Positions 34,274-46,120 are shown, counted from the first letter of the stretch. The stretch is DNA of 64,000 nt from Epiperipatus broadwayi (GCA_028023455.1 JAQFVV010006427.1:434001-498000), one strand, 5' to 3'. Numbers and translations are program-made. The notes: generated by a model from the sequence alone, not told the origin.

Positions 34274-35250
34274 CTATTGTTTCCCTGGATCAGGTGGCCC
34301 ATATGAGTTAAACTTTTGATGGTGGTCATAGTCTTGGTCTTTTCTGGTTGGTGTCAAGTTCCCATAATCTATTGCAGTCAAAAAGTCTATGGTATTTTCT
34401 AGTGACATAGGGCACATCCCAAGCATGATTCTTTTGATCCATGGGAGTAAATGATGCCTGATCAACTGGATGATGTGTTGGCCCTCATATTTGAAGGCTG
34501 TTAGGGATTTGAATGTGGTTACTTGCAGGACGAAGTAAGCTACATATCCCTGTCTGGAGTTTTCTTGATACTTCTGAGTGTTCAATCTATGCAAAAGGCC
34601 CTCCTGCCTTTCTTCACTCCAATATTTTTTTCAAATGGCATTTTCATATCCTTGGATCATGGTAGGTGGTTTTTTTAATAGGTTCCACCATGCCTTGGCA
34701 GCTTCTCTTATGTAGTAGCTGGCTAGGATACCCTTTTTCTTTTCTGCTACAGAGTGTAGACAAAAAAATTCTTTAATGCTGTCTATATGATCTATGGGAT
34801 TTTCTTCTGGGCTTCCCCTAAATATTTGAATTTCCACACAAGATATAAAGGATGGTCTCTGCAAATTTCTAGACTCATTTCAGGGTTTATCTTTTATTCC
34901 ATTTTTACTTTTGGTTTTATTTTACTAGTGGTCTGAACATCTTTTTCTTTGTCTGTATTTAAATCAGCTTCTTCCACCATTTCTTGATTTAACTAATCTT
35001 CTTCACTGTCATCTTCTTTGCTGTCCACAACTTTTTTTGATGTGGTCTGATCATCATCTCCTCTTGGAGCTTTGTAAGTGTCCATTGCTTGAGGATGCTT
35101 TGCAATCTCTGGGTTGGTTTGGGTTCCTCATGTTCCCTCAAGCTTTAAAATGCTTTCCATCATCATCATCATTAGCTTCCTGTCTTGAGGATCATATGTA
35201 AAGTGTCTCTTTCCATTTTTTAAAATAAGTAAATAATATAAATTAACAAT
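34274..35250 (-). pseudogene. gag: gag of element 2 joined to the last codons of pol
   Basis: Reading from the 35250 side, an acidic, lysine-rich and probably disordered stretch leads into a capsid-like domain. The frame 34864-34631 holds NPIDHIDSIKEFF and REAAKAWWNLLKKPP, matching PQQHIDSLADAF and AVAKDWWGVLEKKP in element 1. After a frame change, 34594-34274 continues with capsid sequence (QVTTFKSLTAFKYE, ENTIDFLTAID). It ends GPPDPGKQ-stop, which is the end of pol in element 1. The join lies near 34310-34320. So a deletion of about 3.2 kb, relative to element 1, fused gag to the pol terminus. A CAG stands where element 1 has a TAA (6423). The frame is broken at least twice. Confidence 0.7.
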
Positions 35251-35522
35251 GTGAATCATAAACTTGTGGCACTCTTTCTCTGAATACTTAAATGATAACT
35301 TTTTCTTTAGTACAATTAATTAGGTCTCTGACTACTGGTCCCATTGTCCCTATCTTCATTGGCTGCTGCATATTATTTCCTCAATCTATGTAATCTGCTT
35401 TTTTTTAGTTTAGTTTTAGTTTACCTACATTTTCTTGGTTAGCTCTTTCTATTAATTCTTTGAATGAGACATGTATTTTATTTAAAAAACTATTAAAGAT
35501 AAGAAAAACAAACATTACTCAC

Positions 35523-35551
35523 TTTCCCTCTGTTCAACTGTTCTCCCATGT
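35523..35551 (-). other. Possible leader micro-exon of element 2
   Basis: The 29 bases and following GTGAGT donor are identical to 5809-5843 in element 1. The acceptor ends TTTTATTTTCAG. It keeps the ATG and nine codons. Confidence 0.4.
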
Positions 35552-35700
35552 CTGAAAATAAAACTATATAAATAATTAGTGATATACAAATATTCATATA
35601 TATATATATATCAAAATATTAATATATAACAAACTAACCAAAGGAAATACATATAAAAACAAAAAAATAAAGACTTATAAATCCAATAAATAATATAATA

Positions 35701-35728
35701 TTTCAACCAGAGGACTGGTTTTCATCAG
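35701..35728 (-). ncRNA. Hammerhead-ribozyme-like core motif
   Basis: Minus strand reads CTGATGA, one or two A residues, stem AACCAG, loop TCCT, stem CTGGTT, then GAAA. CUGANGA and GAAA around a closed stem II are the conserved hammerhead core. Penelope-like elements are known to carry such ribozymes in their terminal repeats. I could not draw convincing stems I and III, so catalytic activity is not claimed. Confidence 0.4.
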
Positions 35729-36223
35729 AAAGAAAAAAAATACACAGTAAAATGGCGATAATCAAAAATTACAGATTTGGTAAAAGATTAAAAATTTAAC
35801 AAAACCCCCCTGATTGGTCACAAAATCTAACACAGAATATCTACCCAATCAATGACAAAATTCAAACAAAAAAAAAAAACTACATTCCTTCCTAATCAAG
35901 CTTAAATTCTATTTAAATTAAAATAAATATACAAAAATAAAAAATCCAAAATTAAAAATTAAAATATACATATGTGCATACATAGAAAAATTAAACTATG
36001 CTCACACACAAAAAATAGCTGTGCTCACATTAATATTCATTAAAAACTAAAATACTTATACATTTTAAAAATTACAGTTAGTGCAAAGTACAATAATTTA
36101 TAACTATTTATTTATCTATAAACCAATTAAACACAGATACTAAACATCCATGTAACCAGTCTTTACATAAAAAAACCTCATATAAGAAAATTTTCACATA
36201 AAAAACACACATATAGAAATCAT

Positions 36224-36471
36224 TTAGGAGACCAGGTAACCCAGAGGTGTAATAGTTCCAGTGTTCAAATTCAATCCATGCAGTTCTAAGGTCTTGAATT
36301 TAAAAATAAAAAAACTCTCCTTTTGTTTTCTCTCCCTTGTAGAAGAAAAACCTTCCTGAAGAATCACTACTTTTAAATCATCAATTGAATGATGCGGTAA
36401 GTTAAAATGTTTTGAAACCGGTCTATCTTTATTCTTATGCAAAATGTCAAATCTATGATTAGTCATTCTGA
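36224..36471 (-). pseudogene. GIY-YIG endonuclease C-terminus of a Penelope-like element
   Basis: The endonuclease nicks the target so that the linked reverse transcriptase can prime. The readable product starts inside the domain at RMTNHRFDILHKNKDRPV and continues SKHFNLPHHSIDDLKVVIL. It ends with a basic stretch and FKTLELHGLNLN. This follows the known end of Penelope-like proteins: R...H..DI, then P-V-A-K-H-F, H-S..DL.V, a charged segment and the closing L-x-T-L-x-P-x-G-L-N. The reverse transcriptase and the GIY and YIG strands are absent, so the fragment is 5'-truncated. The open frame upstream of 36471 is leader sequence of element 2. Confidence 0.65.
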
Positions 36472-36485
36472 CATATATATATATT

Positions 36486-37662
36486 AGCAGATAGTACAAG
36501 TAATTCTCTGTATTGGACACATTTGGTTTTTATTATTTAGATAACTGACCCACTACTGTGCTGACAATCAAATTTGCTGACTAATTTATTTATATGGGCG
36601 CCAGTGAGCAAAATGAAATCAATAGGGGAATGAAATAACCCATTGACCCCCAAACTACATATGACTGACTTAAGTTTTGATAAAACAATTTGATTGATGA
36701 ATATTTTATTATTTAATAACAACTGACATGTTCCTGACCTGAGTTTAAATATAAAAGTTCAAATATTATTTTCACTAAGCATGAGGCTTTCTTACACACA
36801 AAAAAATGTCAAAATTAATATTACACAAGAACTTTTATTTGTTGATATCATTTTTAATCTTGCTAGCATGAAAGCGTGTAAACCATTTAAGAATTTTGCC
36901 AACTGCATCTGGCTGCTTGGTGTACACAAAAGGTCTTTACCTGCTTTGAAGTTACTCTAAGAAATTATTGTCATTAAAGTGTATTGTCACACCACAATGA
37001 ACTGCTTGACAGATAATTCCCAGTTTGAAGGTCTTTGCCTGCTTTGAGGCTACTAAGAATACGGAGTGAACATTTAATATAAGTGCTAGCAAGCAATACT
37101 TTGAAATTTAAAACTTATAATGTGATATCATATTGGATATTTTAAATCATAAGACTGAGATAAACTCATTAATTTTGACACAGACAAATGTTTCATTTAC
37201 TTTACCCCTTGTTTAATCTATAGACTCTTATTACTTTTCTAGCAATATTTTTCCTACTGTCATGAATGCCTATAACACAAACGTATAATATATATACTGA
37301 TATAGTACACGTATAATTAATTCATATATATATTCTATCTTATTACTTATCTTTGAATAATTATTTTGACTAACGAATCTTTACTGATGAACATTTAAAA
37401 AAATACTCTTGAAAACATTTAATTATAAGAAAGAGAATTACATAATGACATGTTAATTTATTAAATCATTTCAGTTATGCCTAATAAATTGCATAACTTT
37501 CTTCAAATATATAACATTCTACAAAAATATCACTTTCTACTGAAACATTTACTTTATTGAGATCTCAATTGACTGAGTAACTAAGATCATAATTACTATC
37601 TACAGGGTGTGTGGGGTTTATTAAATCGAACTCCAATGATTGGGTGGCCAAAAATATAACCA
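36486..37662 (-). other. Leader of element 2
   Basis: Colinear with 4586-5740 of element 1, including both copies of the 27-bp repeat (around 36930-36960 and 37035-37060). A PBS-like TGGCCACCCAATC lies at about 37638-37650, about 12 bp from the LTR. Confidence 0.7.
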
Positions 37663-40222
37663 TGTACCAGTCGAAAAAACACTACCACCTGAACGCAAGT
37701 TGGATCCAAACTCAGGTGGTTCAAACTGAATTCAAACCCAACTCAACATCTCAAATTAGTAAAAATCTAAATCAACAGCATAGTGCTATGCACCAAGAAA
37801 CTAGGTCAATGGTTGGTGAGAATCGAAGATCCCTGAACTGACCTTAATATCGGATAATGAACTGACTAAAATAATTTTAAATCGAATCATATGTACAGCA
37901 TATGTTCAGGTTGCCAACACAGACAGTGAGCATTAACATTAAAAATAATTATAAAAGAGAATTAAGAAACCAAGTGTGTTTAGAAAATATTTAATAATAA
38001 TAGTTTGTTTTGTTTGAATTTTAAATAATGATTATATTAATCAACTCTAGCCTTTAACATAGTTTGTAATTATAATAAGAGTGGCGGTCTTTATTATATG
38101 CCGATGAGTATTACACAATATTGGAATTCTATGTCTATGTCCCCAACAAGAAAATAAAGGCAGATAAAAGTATTCATTAGTAAAGAAAATTATTACTCTA
38201 ATTTTATACAAAAGAATGTGATATTTATTTTCACATTCATAAATCCATTCATGAAGAGCAAGATACCTATTTTAGGGCATAACTTTAAGCTTTATTGGAA
38301 AACTTATTTAATTTGAGATAACTGAGAATTTGTTTGACTTTAATTGAAATCACTTCATCACGAATTACAAGCATCAGAGCAGGCATTACTGGAACAGCGA
38401 GGTAATGGTGCTGATGACTTATGAGCTATAAAATGAAATTGAAAGACAATAGCTGTTTGATGATCGAAGTCCCATGGCGGCTTGTATCTGACAAGTCTTA
38501 TGCCCTTTAGGTAGACATGGAACATGGAAAACCAGGCTGACTCATAACTATGAGCCTTTGGTGTTCCAAATATAACATGAACAGGAGAGGAAGTGCTTTC
38601 TTCCTCGATAATTTAAAACAACAGTAATAATATCATCGACAAGCATATTGGAGTGGAAGATTGCCCTACATCAGCAACATTCAAAGATGATGACTTGATA
38701 GTCACCATTTGGAAAATAAACCCCAATTATAGAATGCTCTACATAATGACTTGATCAAATGAATTAAAGTCGAACGAGCTTTTAACTAACATTATTTTAA
38801 ATTATTTGTAAATCATATTAATTATGCCCCAATCATCGTGCCCTTCCTGAATCTTAATAGAAAATAACAAAGTTGAATTAGAATATATTTATTTGATTCC
38901 TTTATCAGCCCTTTGCAAAAAAACATTTTAAGATTATATTTGAATAAATAAATAAATATTAGTGAAATGAGAAAATAGCGGTGGCATAGATTAAAAATGG
39001 AGCATAAAGCCAATGGAATAAAGGGGCTCATCAAGTCAAAGGATTATTGGCATATAATTAAAATAACAACATTCATAAATTACTTAATAAATATATATAT
39101 ATATATAATAAAATAAATGAACCGCCATCGTAAGAAAAGAAAGTTAAATTTAAAGACTAGAGATTGAGAGAATTTATATAACTTAAAATAGCATGAATAA
39201 AAGAGTTTACATAGAGTATTATATTTAAATGAGAAGAGCTCTTTAAGGGGAGTGTAAAGGTCTGAACTGGCCAGAAAGTTTAAGGTTCATTATAGAAATA
39301 TATTACCGATTTTTTTTGGGATGGGCTCCTTAGGTTACACATCCAAGTTAGTAAAATGTAGGCACCATTTGATTGATTACTTGAACAGCATTTTATTTGA
39401 TTTTGGCAGCCTGACTTGTCTGGAAAGAATTTAGCAGCTTCATTGAAGATTCTCAAAGGGCTTCAGAAACCGTAGCCAGATTCCTAATATTCTAGCCCTT
39501 CACCATAATCGAAACACTATTTAAAATGCACCGAGTTTACTGCACTTCTCTATGACAAAGATGGCTTTTTCTTTTCCAAACTTTTCAGAGCTATATATAC
39601 TGTCCTCTGATGCCTTCAGGCTAGTGCTTCTTTCATTATCAATATGTTTAGATTTACTGGTTGTTTTTAGATACCTTCCTTTGATAAGGCTTTTAAACTC
39701 ATTAACTTGAATTCATTTTCTAATTAGAAAATGAATTTTTAAAATCAGAAAATGATTTTAATTAGGAACTCCTTATCTTTTATTCCTAATTAATAAAACA
39801 TTAACTATTGTTTTTGGAAAGGGAAAATCTGAAAGCTTATCGAAAGAATGTAGCTTTTAATCATTATAACTTTAACAAATTATTTAAAAATAAAATCAAA
39901 CATTCCCGATGCAATGAAACTTTCAAACAATTATATATATTTAAATATTTACAAATATATAAACACAATCCACACAGTTATAATATATATAAATTTATGA
40001 ATAATTCTATCATGAATTTATTAATAGAATTAATCAATTTAAATCTGAAACTAGTTATTTGAATACACATTTATGAAAATAAGTTATTCTTTATGGAAAT
40101 TAGCATGGACTGAACGTATAAAGCCCCATTCCATCAGAAATTTAAGGTTAGTACTAGGGTTTGAAGTGGGCTTATGGCTAGATGTCATGAAGCTAGGATC
40201 GAACTCAGATCTGACTGCTTCA
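37663..40222 (-). repeat. 5' LTR of element 2, with a 135-bp deletion
   Basis: Colinear with 31298-33990 but lacking the bases equivalent to 32638-32772. The junction at 39003/39004 shares GC with both edges. Otherwise only a few per cent of positions differ by eye. Confidence 0.9.
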
Positions 40223-40226
40223 ATAT

Positions 40227-41342
40227 TATTATTAATATTTGAATCATCATTTTCATAAATATGTGATAAATATTATTTAAAATGGTTAATTTCTGATACT
40301 TAGAATTACCAAATAATTTAATATAGTTGAAATATAAATTGTGAATAGGGATGGTTATTGAGTGATAGTGAATGCAGGGGTGGCCATAAAATCCTTTCCC
40401 CATCCGTTGTATTCAAACACCTCTCTAGATGCACTTCTCTATAATTTTGTTATAATTGTGATTATGTTTATAATGTATTTCTAAAAAAGATTTAATAAGC
40501 TTAAATTATTCTGAGCTTTAATGTAAATAAATATTAAACTGCATTAAAGACAGCCCAAGATCACCTTGGAGGTGATCATGAAAGGAGTGTTTATCACCAA
40601 TAATCTATCGCAGTTTGTTCGATTTCCACACCTAATTGTTCTAAAAAACCTGAGAAGAGATTATAATGGGAGAAATGAGCTAGCATAATAGAAAATTTAA
40701 TAGTAAAATAGATAATAGTGTAATAGACCTATGGGTGTGAAGTTGATGGAGGGGTGGATCAGGAAGGTGGAGATGGATATAGAACTTTGTAATTGAAATA
40801 ATATTTTAATTGTGGCTTTAATGATGGTGAATGGGGAGTGTGATGAGAATAACCAAGAATTTCCAAAGATATTAATATTATCGATTATAAAACATTCTCA
40901 GCATTCTGTTAATCAATTGATTATTTATTAACCCATTCATTAAATATTATTACTGAAAGTTATTGAAATGAGATTTAACCATTATATTTTATTAAAGTTG
41001 CAATTTGGCACCCTGGAAATTAAGATTATAGATGTTCTGTACCATCATCACCATCCCAGTAGGCCTTAGAAATAGTGTTAGCTGGGAATGATGAAGCATC
41101 CATTGATCCATCCTTACAATGTTACAATTGGCATGCAACTGAGCTGCAAGTGTTTAAATGCCATATAGATTTGAATAAAGTTATAATTGGCTTAAACTGT
41201 CCTATAATATATGTGATATTTGTAAACTCTCCCAATCGTTTTAGTTATATTTGAAATACAATGTGGATGACCAATTGAAAGATTACAAAATATATTTTAT
41301 ATCAGTTTGATATGTTTTTATAAAATTAACAAAGTAAAGCAT
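40227..41342. other. Spacer between element 2 and the LINE, no gene seen
   Basis: There is a small palindrome near 40559-40582 (GATCACC/GGTGATC). The 72-codon minus frame 40185-40403 straddles the LTR end and is chance. Confidence 0.6.
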
Positions 41343-41357
41343 AACTTTTCATTTGTT
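41343..41357. repeat. Left target-site duplication of the LINE
   Basis: AACTTTTCATTTGTT is repeated exactly at 49492-49506, right after the poly-A tail of the LINE. Confidence 0.85.
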
Positions 41358-41506
41358 GATTATTGGGCGATAGATGGCGCCTATTGGTATCAGTCTATGC
41401 TCTTCATTTAGTATTAAAATTCTAAATATTAACACAGTTATCAGAAAATATTATAATCAGAGTGGTGGTAGCCCAAAGATAAGCCTTTTTTGCCTGTTTA
41501 TTTGAA

Positions 41507-42111
41507 TAAACAACAAAAGTGTATACAACTTCCTAGAACATGGAAAACTCAGGTCTAGTCCGATCACAAGATCGCATAGTGATTTAAATGTCAGGCAATG
41601 TTTAACTAACGTTAGCACAAGCCCTCAGTTAGATCAAGCTTCAGGCCCTTACAATAATTATAAATCAAAGAATATAGAGCAGGATGATTTTAACATACAA
41701 AAAAAGCCCGCTAAAAATGTCCAAAAGAAAACAGAAGTTAAATTAGATCGCAAGCAAAAATCCATTAAAACCACAAGTTTGCAACAAACGGCTGTAGTGA
41801 CCGACACGATTCGAAATTTCAAAAAAGTGGGGAAGAACCCTGCTTCTTTTAAAAACCTAAACATAATGGATTCTACTAACACAAACATTAATCTTAAGAC
41901 TGAAAATCAAGTTAATAACTGTAATAACACTCAGTTTCAAATTGAAAATAACATACCAGAATACGGTGCGATAGATTTCCCAATTTTAAAAAAAAACACA
42001 GGTGGCGCTTCACCTAAAGCTACCGATACCCACTGTAACAGCTCTTCTCACGATCAAGAAACAGACTTGATCACATTGTTGGAAGTCCAAAATAGAGATT
42101 TAGATATATAA
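41507..42111 (+). CDS. Open frame upstream of LINE ORF1, unknown product
   Basis: About 201 codons are open from just after a TGA near 41504 to the stop at 42109-42111; there is no ATG until mid-frame (about 41866). The product is Asn/Lys/Ser/Thr-rich and hydrophilic, without a transmembrane segment or a domain I recognise. Near its C-terminus is IPEYGAIDFPILKKNTGG, a short motif of the 'DFP-L' kind seen in some LINE ORF1 proteins. It lies inside the LINE as delimited by the 15-bp direct repeats, 150 bp from its 5' end. It may be the N-terminal part of a gag-like ORF1, an extra upstream ORF, or a remnant of another LINE copy. Base composition is less AT-rich than the flanking spacer, which favours real coding origin. 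Confidence 0.45.
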
Positions 42112-42465
42112 CGATCCAAACGAAGTGGGAGATCGCATCGCACCGCACCGCACTACCAAAGGGCACCATCTAGGCATTTGAGCCTAAAAAAATTTATAAA
42201 GTAGGCAGATACGCGCTGTTAGGATTCCACTTTATTTACATATTTACATCATTAGCCCATTGTCACTAGCTCAGTGGAGACGCAGAGATAATAAAATATA
42301 TAACCTTGGATATAAATATAAAAAAATAATAAAAGCCACTGCCAGAAATTAACACATAAAAATATTTATTTATGCACATATAAAATAATATTTAAATCCG
42401 AGGAATAAGTTTAACATTTAGATTTTTATCTTAATTTTTAATTTTACATTTAAAATAGCTTGCTA

Positions 42466-43450
42466 TAATGTTTAATATTTTATTTAGAGGGTCGGGTATG
42501 AATGGACTACATAGGTCTGCATTTGAAAGGAAAATATTCTTCCCTGATTTAACCTTAGGCAACAAATTTCGCAATCAACTGGTGCCAATCCATCTGATAC
42601 ATTCATGTATTCAATGTAGCATAATACGACAACACAAAATACTATATTGTCAGGAATGTACATCTGAACAATAAGTAGAAATAGAGAAGACATTGACTCT
42701 CCACCAACAGGAATGTTACGTCTGTGGGCAAGTAGATCAATAACTAAAAACTCCATAGGAATGGACTGCGGTCTTCTGCCGACTTACAAACCCATCCATA
42801 GGCAAACAGAGGGTGTGTGGCGTATATCTATAATCCTGCCCGTAGCGGACCTCATACTACATCTACTAATTACACAAATATATCCAATCTATTGAACCAA
42901 TTCAACTACGAAATGAATAACCTAAGATTACCCTCCCTTAATACAACTTTACAAAACTATATAGCCATTCGTGCCCGACTTAATTTTAACATTTATATAC
43001 GTTCACACAGATTTATTTAAAAATGTTGGGTATAGATCGATTACACAGATTCCACGGTCAAAAACATTTCAAAATAAACATAAACGATCAAAATACAAAA
43101 TTATTGATACCGACAATCGCATAGGGAAACTTATAAGTAACCCAATAGTATTCACCATAAAATACTTGCGTTGTCACCAATAACTTAAAAGACATCCGAA
43201 TAAATACATTTTAGATACTCACCGTAAGGTATCATTATTTATCGAATGTCTATATATTTTGATCAAATATGAAAACCAAAATCTAATTAACCGCAAACGA
43301 ATCCATGCAAGCGTCTATAGACAACTTAAATATAATGCATTTAATAATTTCTACAATAAAATATTACTACTCATAAAAAATATTAAAAGGGAAATGATTC
43401 TTTTAACAATCGGGAACGATATAAAATTAACCATTATTAATTTGATTTAA
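42466..43450 (+). pseudogene. Protein-like segment of unknown origin, Cys-rich start
   Basis: A chain of overlapping open stretches in different frames (42468-42674, 42713-42895, 42817-43020, 42971-43183, 43259-43450) suggests one decayed gene of 300 or more codons. The first stretch holds CIQC, then 12 residues, then CQEC; after one in-frame TAA the same frame continues to ECYVCGQ. These three CxxC pairs suggest a zinc-binding protein. The later parts are Asn/Ile/Lys/Tyr-rich with few gaps. I do not recognise the family; transposon or viral origin are both possible. It sits between the two LINE 5' parts, so it may be a nested insertion, but I found no boundary repeats. Confidence 0.3.
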
Positions 43451-44259
43451 AACTTACAAAAAGTCAGATAAGAGTCCATTTTAAATAAGTCGGCTTGTTT
43501 ATTAATTTGTTCAACTTGACGAAAGTTCTTGATTGATTTTAAGAATTGTTCCTTTCCTATAGCTTACAGTAGCAGAACTCCCGGTTCCTGGTGTCAATGT
43601 CCACGGAGTCTTTAATTGAAAGATCGATCTAATGTTCAGGAGGTGGCATTTGCTGGTTCATGGTATCAGTCATTTCATTTCAGAGATAAGTGGGAGAGAA
43701 TGATAAAGTGCGTCTTTATCGCTCGTCTCCCCAACCAAGTTGAAAAAAGCTCTTCAACTCAATATTTTTTTTTATATCATCCACAAGGATTCACTGAACA
43801 AAACGTCACTAATCTGTTTTTCGTTATGGTCCGGGCCAAGGCTTAGTGCTTCCATTTGTCAAGCTAAAATCTCTTTCTTCTCTTATCTAACTTTCCATCT
43901 GACTTTTTAATTAAACAGCTTTTAGATAATTAATAAACAATCATTTCCTTTTATAGATTACAGGAATTAATTAATACCTGCTTTTATTTTAACTTACATT
44001 ATTTTTTTTATTAAAATATTTTTATATTTCAATCTTGTATTTTTTTATTTAAAAAAAATACATTCAAATACTTTTTTTTTTTTGTTTATGAAAAAAAAAT
44101 ATTTTTAAAGATTAACATCTGTGCGAATGTATACACGTTTAACAATGTTTTAATTTTAGCGTTTAGTTTTTTCCTTTTATTTGCGAACTTTTAAGTTTTT
44201 ATTTTAAATTAATGTAACGACATATTTATATATCGTTACAGATAGGACAACAAATTCCA
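43451..44259 (+). other. LINE 5' region before ORF1
   Basis: The part at 43560-43850 is less AT-rich. GGTATCAGTC at about 43660 recurs from the LINE start (about 41389), hinting at a repeated 5' monomer. The 76-codon frame at 43616-43846 starts with TTG and matches nothing I know. 44000-44100 is T/A-run-rich. A short palindrome (GTAACGA/TCGTTAC) lies at 44214-44239. Confidence 0.5.
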
Positions 44260-46083
44260 TGCAATACGATAACATTTTCATGACTTCACACCAAAATTCT
44301 AATGAAATCTCAGATTCCGATTCCGATAGCTATAATAATAAAAAAACACGCAGCAATTCGCAAAAGCAAACATTCGCTAGAAACTAATGATGAACTAAAC
44401 CTTCACAGTTCAGATTCTCCCACATTTAAAGCCTTGTCAAATGCAAATAACACACAGATTATCAACAAAGAAGTAACTACAATTGCACAGCATCAAATTC
44501 AAAATAATGTCAGAAATTCCAATATCTTTAACAACCGAAGTTATGTGGCTGCTCTGGGTAATAACAATGCCAATACACAGGGGCATAGAGCAGACACTCA
44601 ATCTTTGCAAGTCTCCATCTTAGACTTTGTTGAGGATGAATGCCCTTCACCTATTAGTGATGAAATGAATCCGCACCAGACTCAACACAGTAAAACACAA
44701 ATGCTAAATAATTACCAATCTATTAGTCAGGAATTTAATGCCAGAATTCCCTCACTGCTTTTCAACTCATTCTTGAATTATCATAATGAAAATACACTAA
44801 TTCTCACTACCACAAATGACAATTGTAATCTGTTCACCTTTCCAACAGACGATTTCTTTGAGCTGCTGAAGAATCTAAAACTAGGGGATGCAATAAAATG
44901 AATATACCACCATCCAAATAAAAGATATTTTATAGTGGAGTTCAATATTATCCAAAAAGAGCGGTTTAAAAGACAACAACTCTTCATAAACCAGTGCTAC
45001 CTGATCAAAATAGACATGAATAGGCCCAGAATTGCTTATGGTCTTGTACGTAACTGTTATGTTAATTTCTCTCAAGCTGACCTTCAAAGACTGTTGGCCA
45101 AACATGAGAAATTACAAGCTTCAAATATTTGATAGAAACGAGATCCAATCTTGAACTTCCATCAAATAGTGTGGCCTTCACACTTAGATTGAACTCAGGA
45201 TATACTCTACTGGATATTCCAGTAAAACTCGAGGAAAAAAGTGTCCACTCTACATATCTATTCGTGGGGTGCAGCCTCAATGTTTTCATTGTCGTGACCG
45301 CTCACACCTCATCAAACTCTGTCCTATGAAAATTTGTGACCTGTGCAAAACAAGGAAAACCAAACATCACAAATGTAATACAATGACTCACAATCCTCCT
45401 TCCTACCTGCAACTTCTCACCACCCATGCTACAGTGCAGACTAATCAACATGCACACAAAACACTCACGGAAACAACACAGGTGAACAAACAAGGAATTG
45501 ACACTGAAAGCAAGATCCTTAAAGATGATGCTGATGCTGCCATACAGAGATCACAAGCACCTTCTCCTCATCGTATGAAGCGTGATGTTATCAACCACAC
45601 TAAGCCAAATCTGGTTCACCAGCAACAAAGTTTAACAAAAAAAGAACTTGCAACCACAACATAACCGACCCTGCAAATGAGGCATAAAGATCACGCTCCA
45701 ACTAACAAAAGGAAAACTCAAGACTCTTCTAGCCTAGCTCCCAGCATGATGAACTAACTAATTCGACTGCTGATTCAGATATGGAGCCAAGTGTTGCAGA
45801 ACTCAACACTAACAGAGGACCAACCAATAGAAGGAAGAAAGAAAATAAAAGAACCAAACAGGGGGAATCACTAGTTACACAAGACAGTACTTCTCTGCAA
45901 GATACACCTTTCAATAGCAGATATATTGAGGTGACCCTCAACCCAAAACAATCCATAATATCATAAATTCCAATACCAGAGCATTCAACAAATAAGGCTC
46001 ATGATTCAGAAATGCAAGTTCAAGATTCCATGAACATGGAAGAACAACTAATATTAAGTGAAGAACCCCATATGGGTGACTAG
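44260..46083 (+). pseudogene. LINE ORF1, zinc-knuckle RNA-binding protein (frameshifted)
   Basis: ORF1 proteins bind the LINE RNA and act as chaperones in the particle. The ATG at 44260 begins a Ser/Asp/Asn-rich N-terminus that shifts frame near 44380 into the long frame ending at 44901. A middle domain is spread over 44935-45132 and 45129-45260. At 45269-45380 two zinc-binding motifs are readable: CFHC-x4-H-x4-C, then CDLC followed by K-rich His/Cys residues, as in gag-like LINE ORF1 proteins. A low-complexity Gln/Thr/Lys tail continues in pieces (45781-45966, 46012-46083) to a TAG at 46081-46083. That is 37 bp before ORF2. At least four frame breaks are present. Confidence 0.65.
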
Positions 46084-46120
46084 CCACTTCTCTCAGTCAA
46101 AGCCCATTAAAACATAAATC

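Larger units (their letters stand above)
35612..36471 (-). mobile_element. 5'-truncated Penelope-like element fragment in the leader of element 2
   Basis: The leader of element 1 runs through this point without interruption, whereas element 2 carries about 860 extra bases between two (AT)n tracts (35595-35611 and 36472-36485). The inserted part has a GIY-YIG-type C-terminal coding end (36224-36471) followed by an AT-rich 3' region with a hammerhead-like core (35701-35728). Both are hallmarks of Penelope-like retroelements. The (AT)n on both sides may be the target, but slippage blurs any duplication. Confidence 0.65.
31298..40222 (-). mobile_element. Element 2: internally deleted giant-LTR Gypsy element
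   Basis: Two direct repeats, 31298-33990 and 37663-40222, are inverted copies of the element 1 LTRs. They enclose 3672 bp that match the element 1 leader, gag and extreme pol end on the minus strand. ATAT flanks both sides (31294-31297 and 40223-40226). The polypurine tract sits at 33991-34004. RT, RNase H, integrase and most of protease are missing, so this copy needed enzymes from a relative. The LTRs make up more than half of its 8925 bp. A Penelope-like fragment has landed in its leader (35612-36471). Confidence 0.9.

Noticed and set aside
42268-42290. TAGCTCAGTGG, a perfect A box word
   Set aside because: No B box downstream within tRNA distance; a single word is expected by chance.
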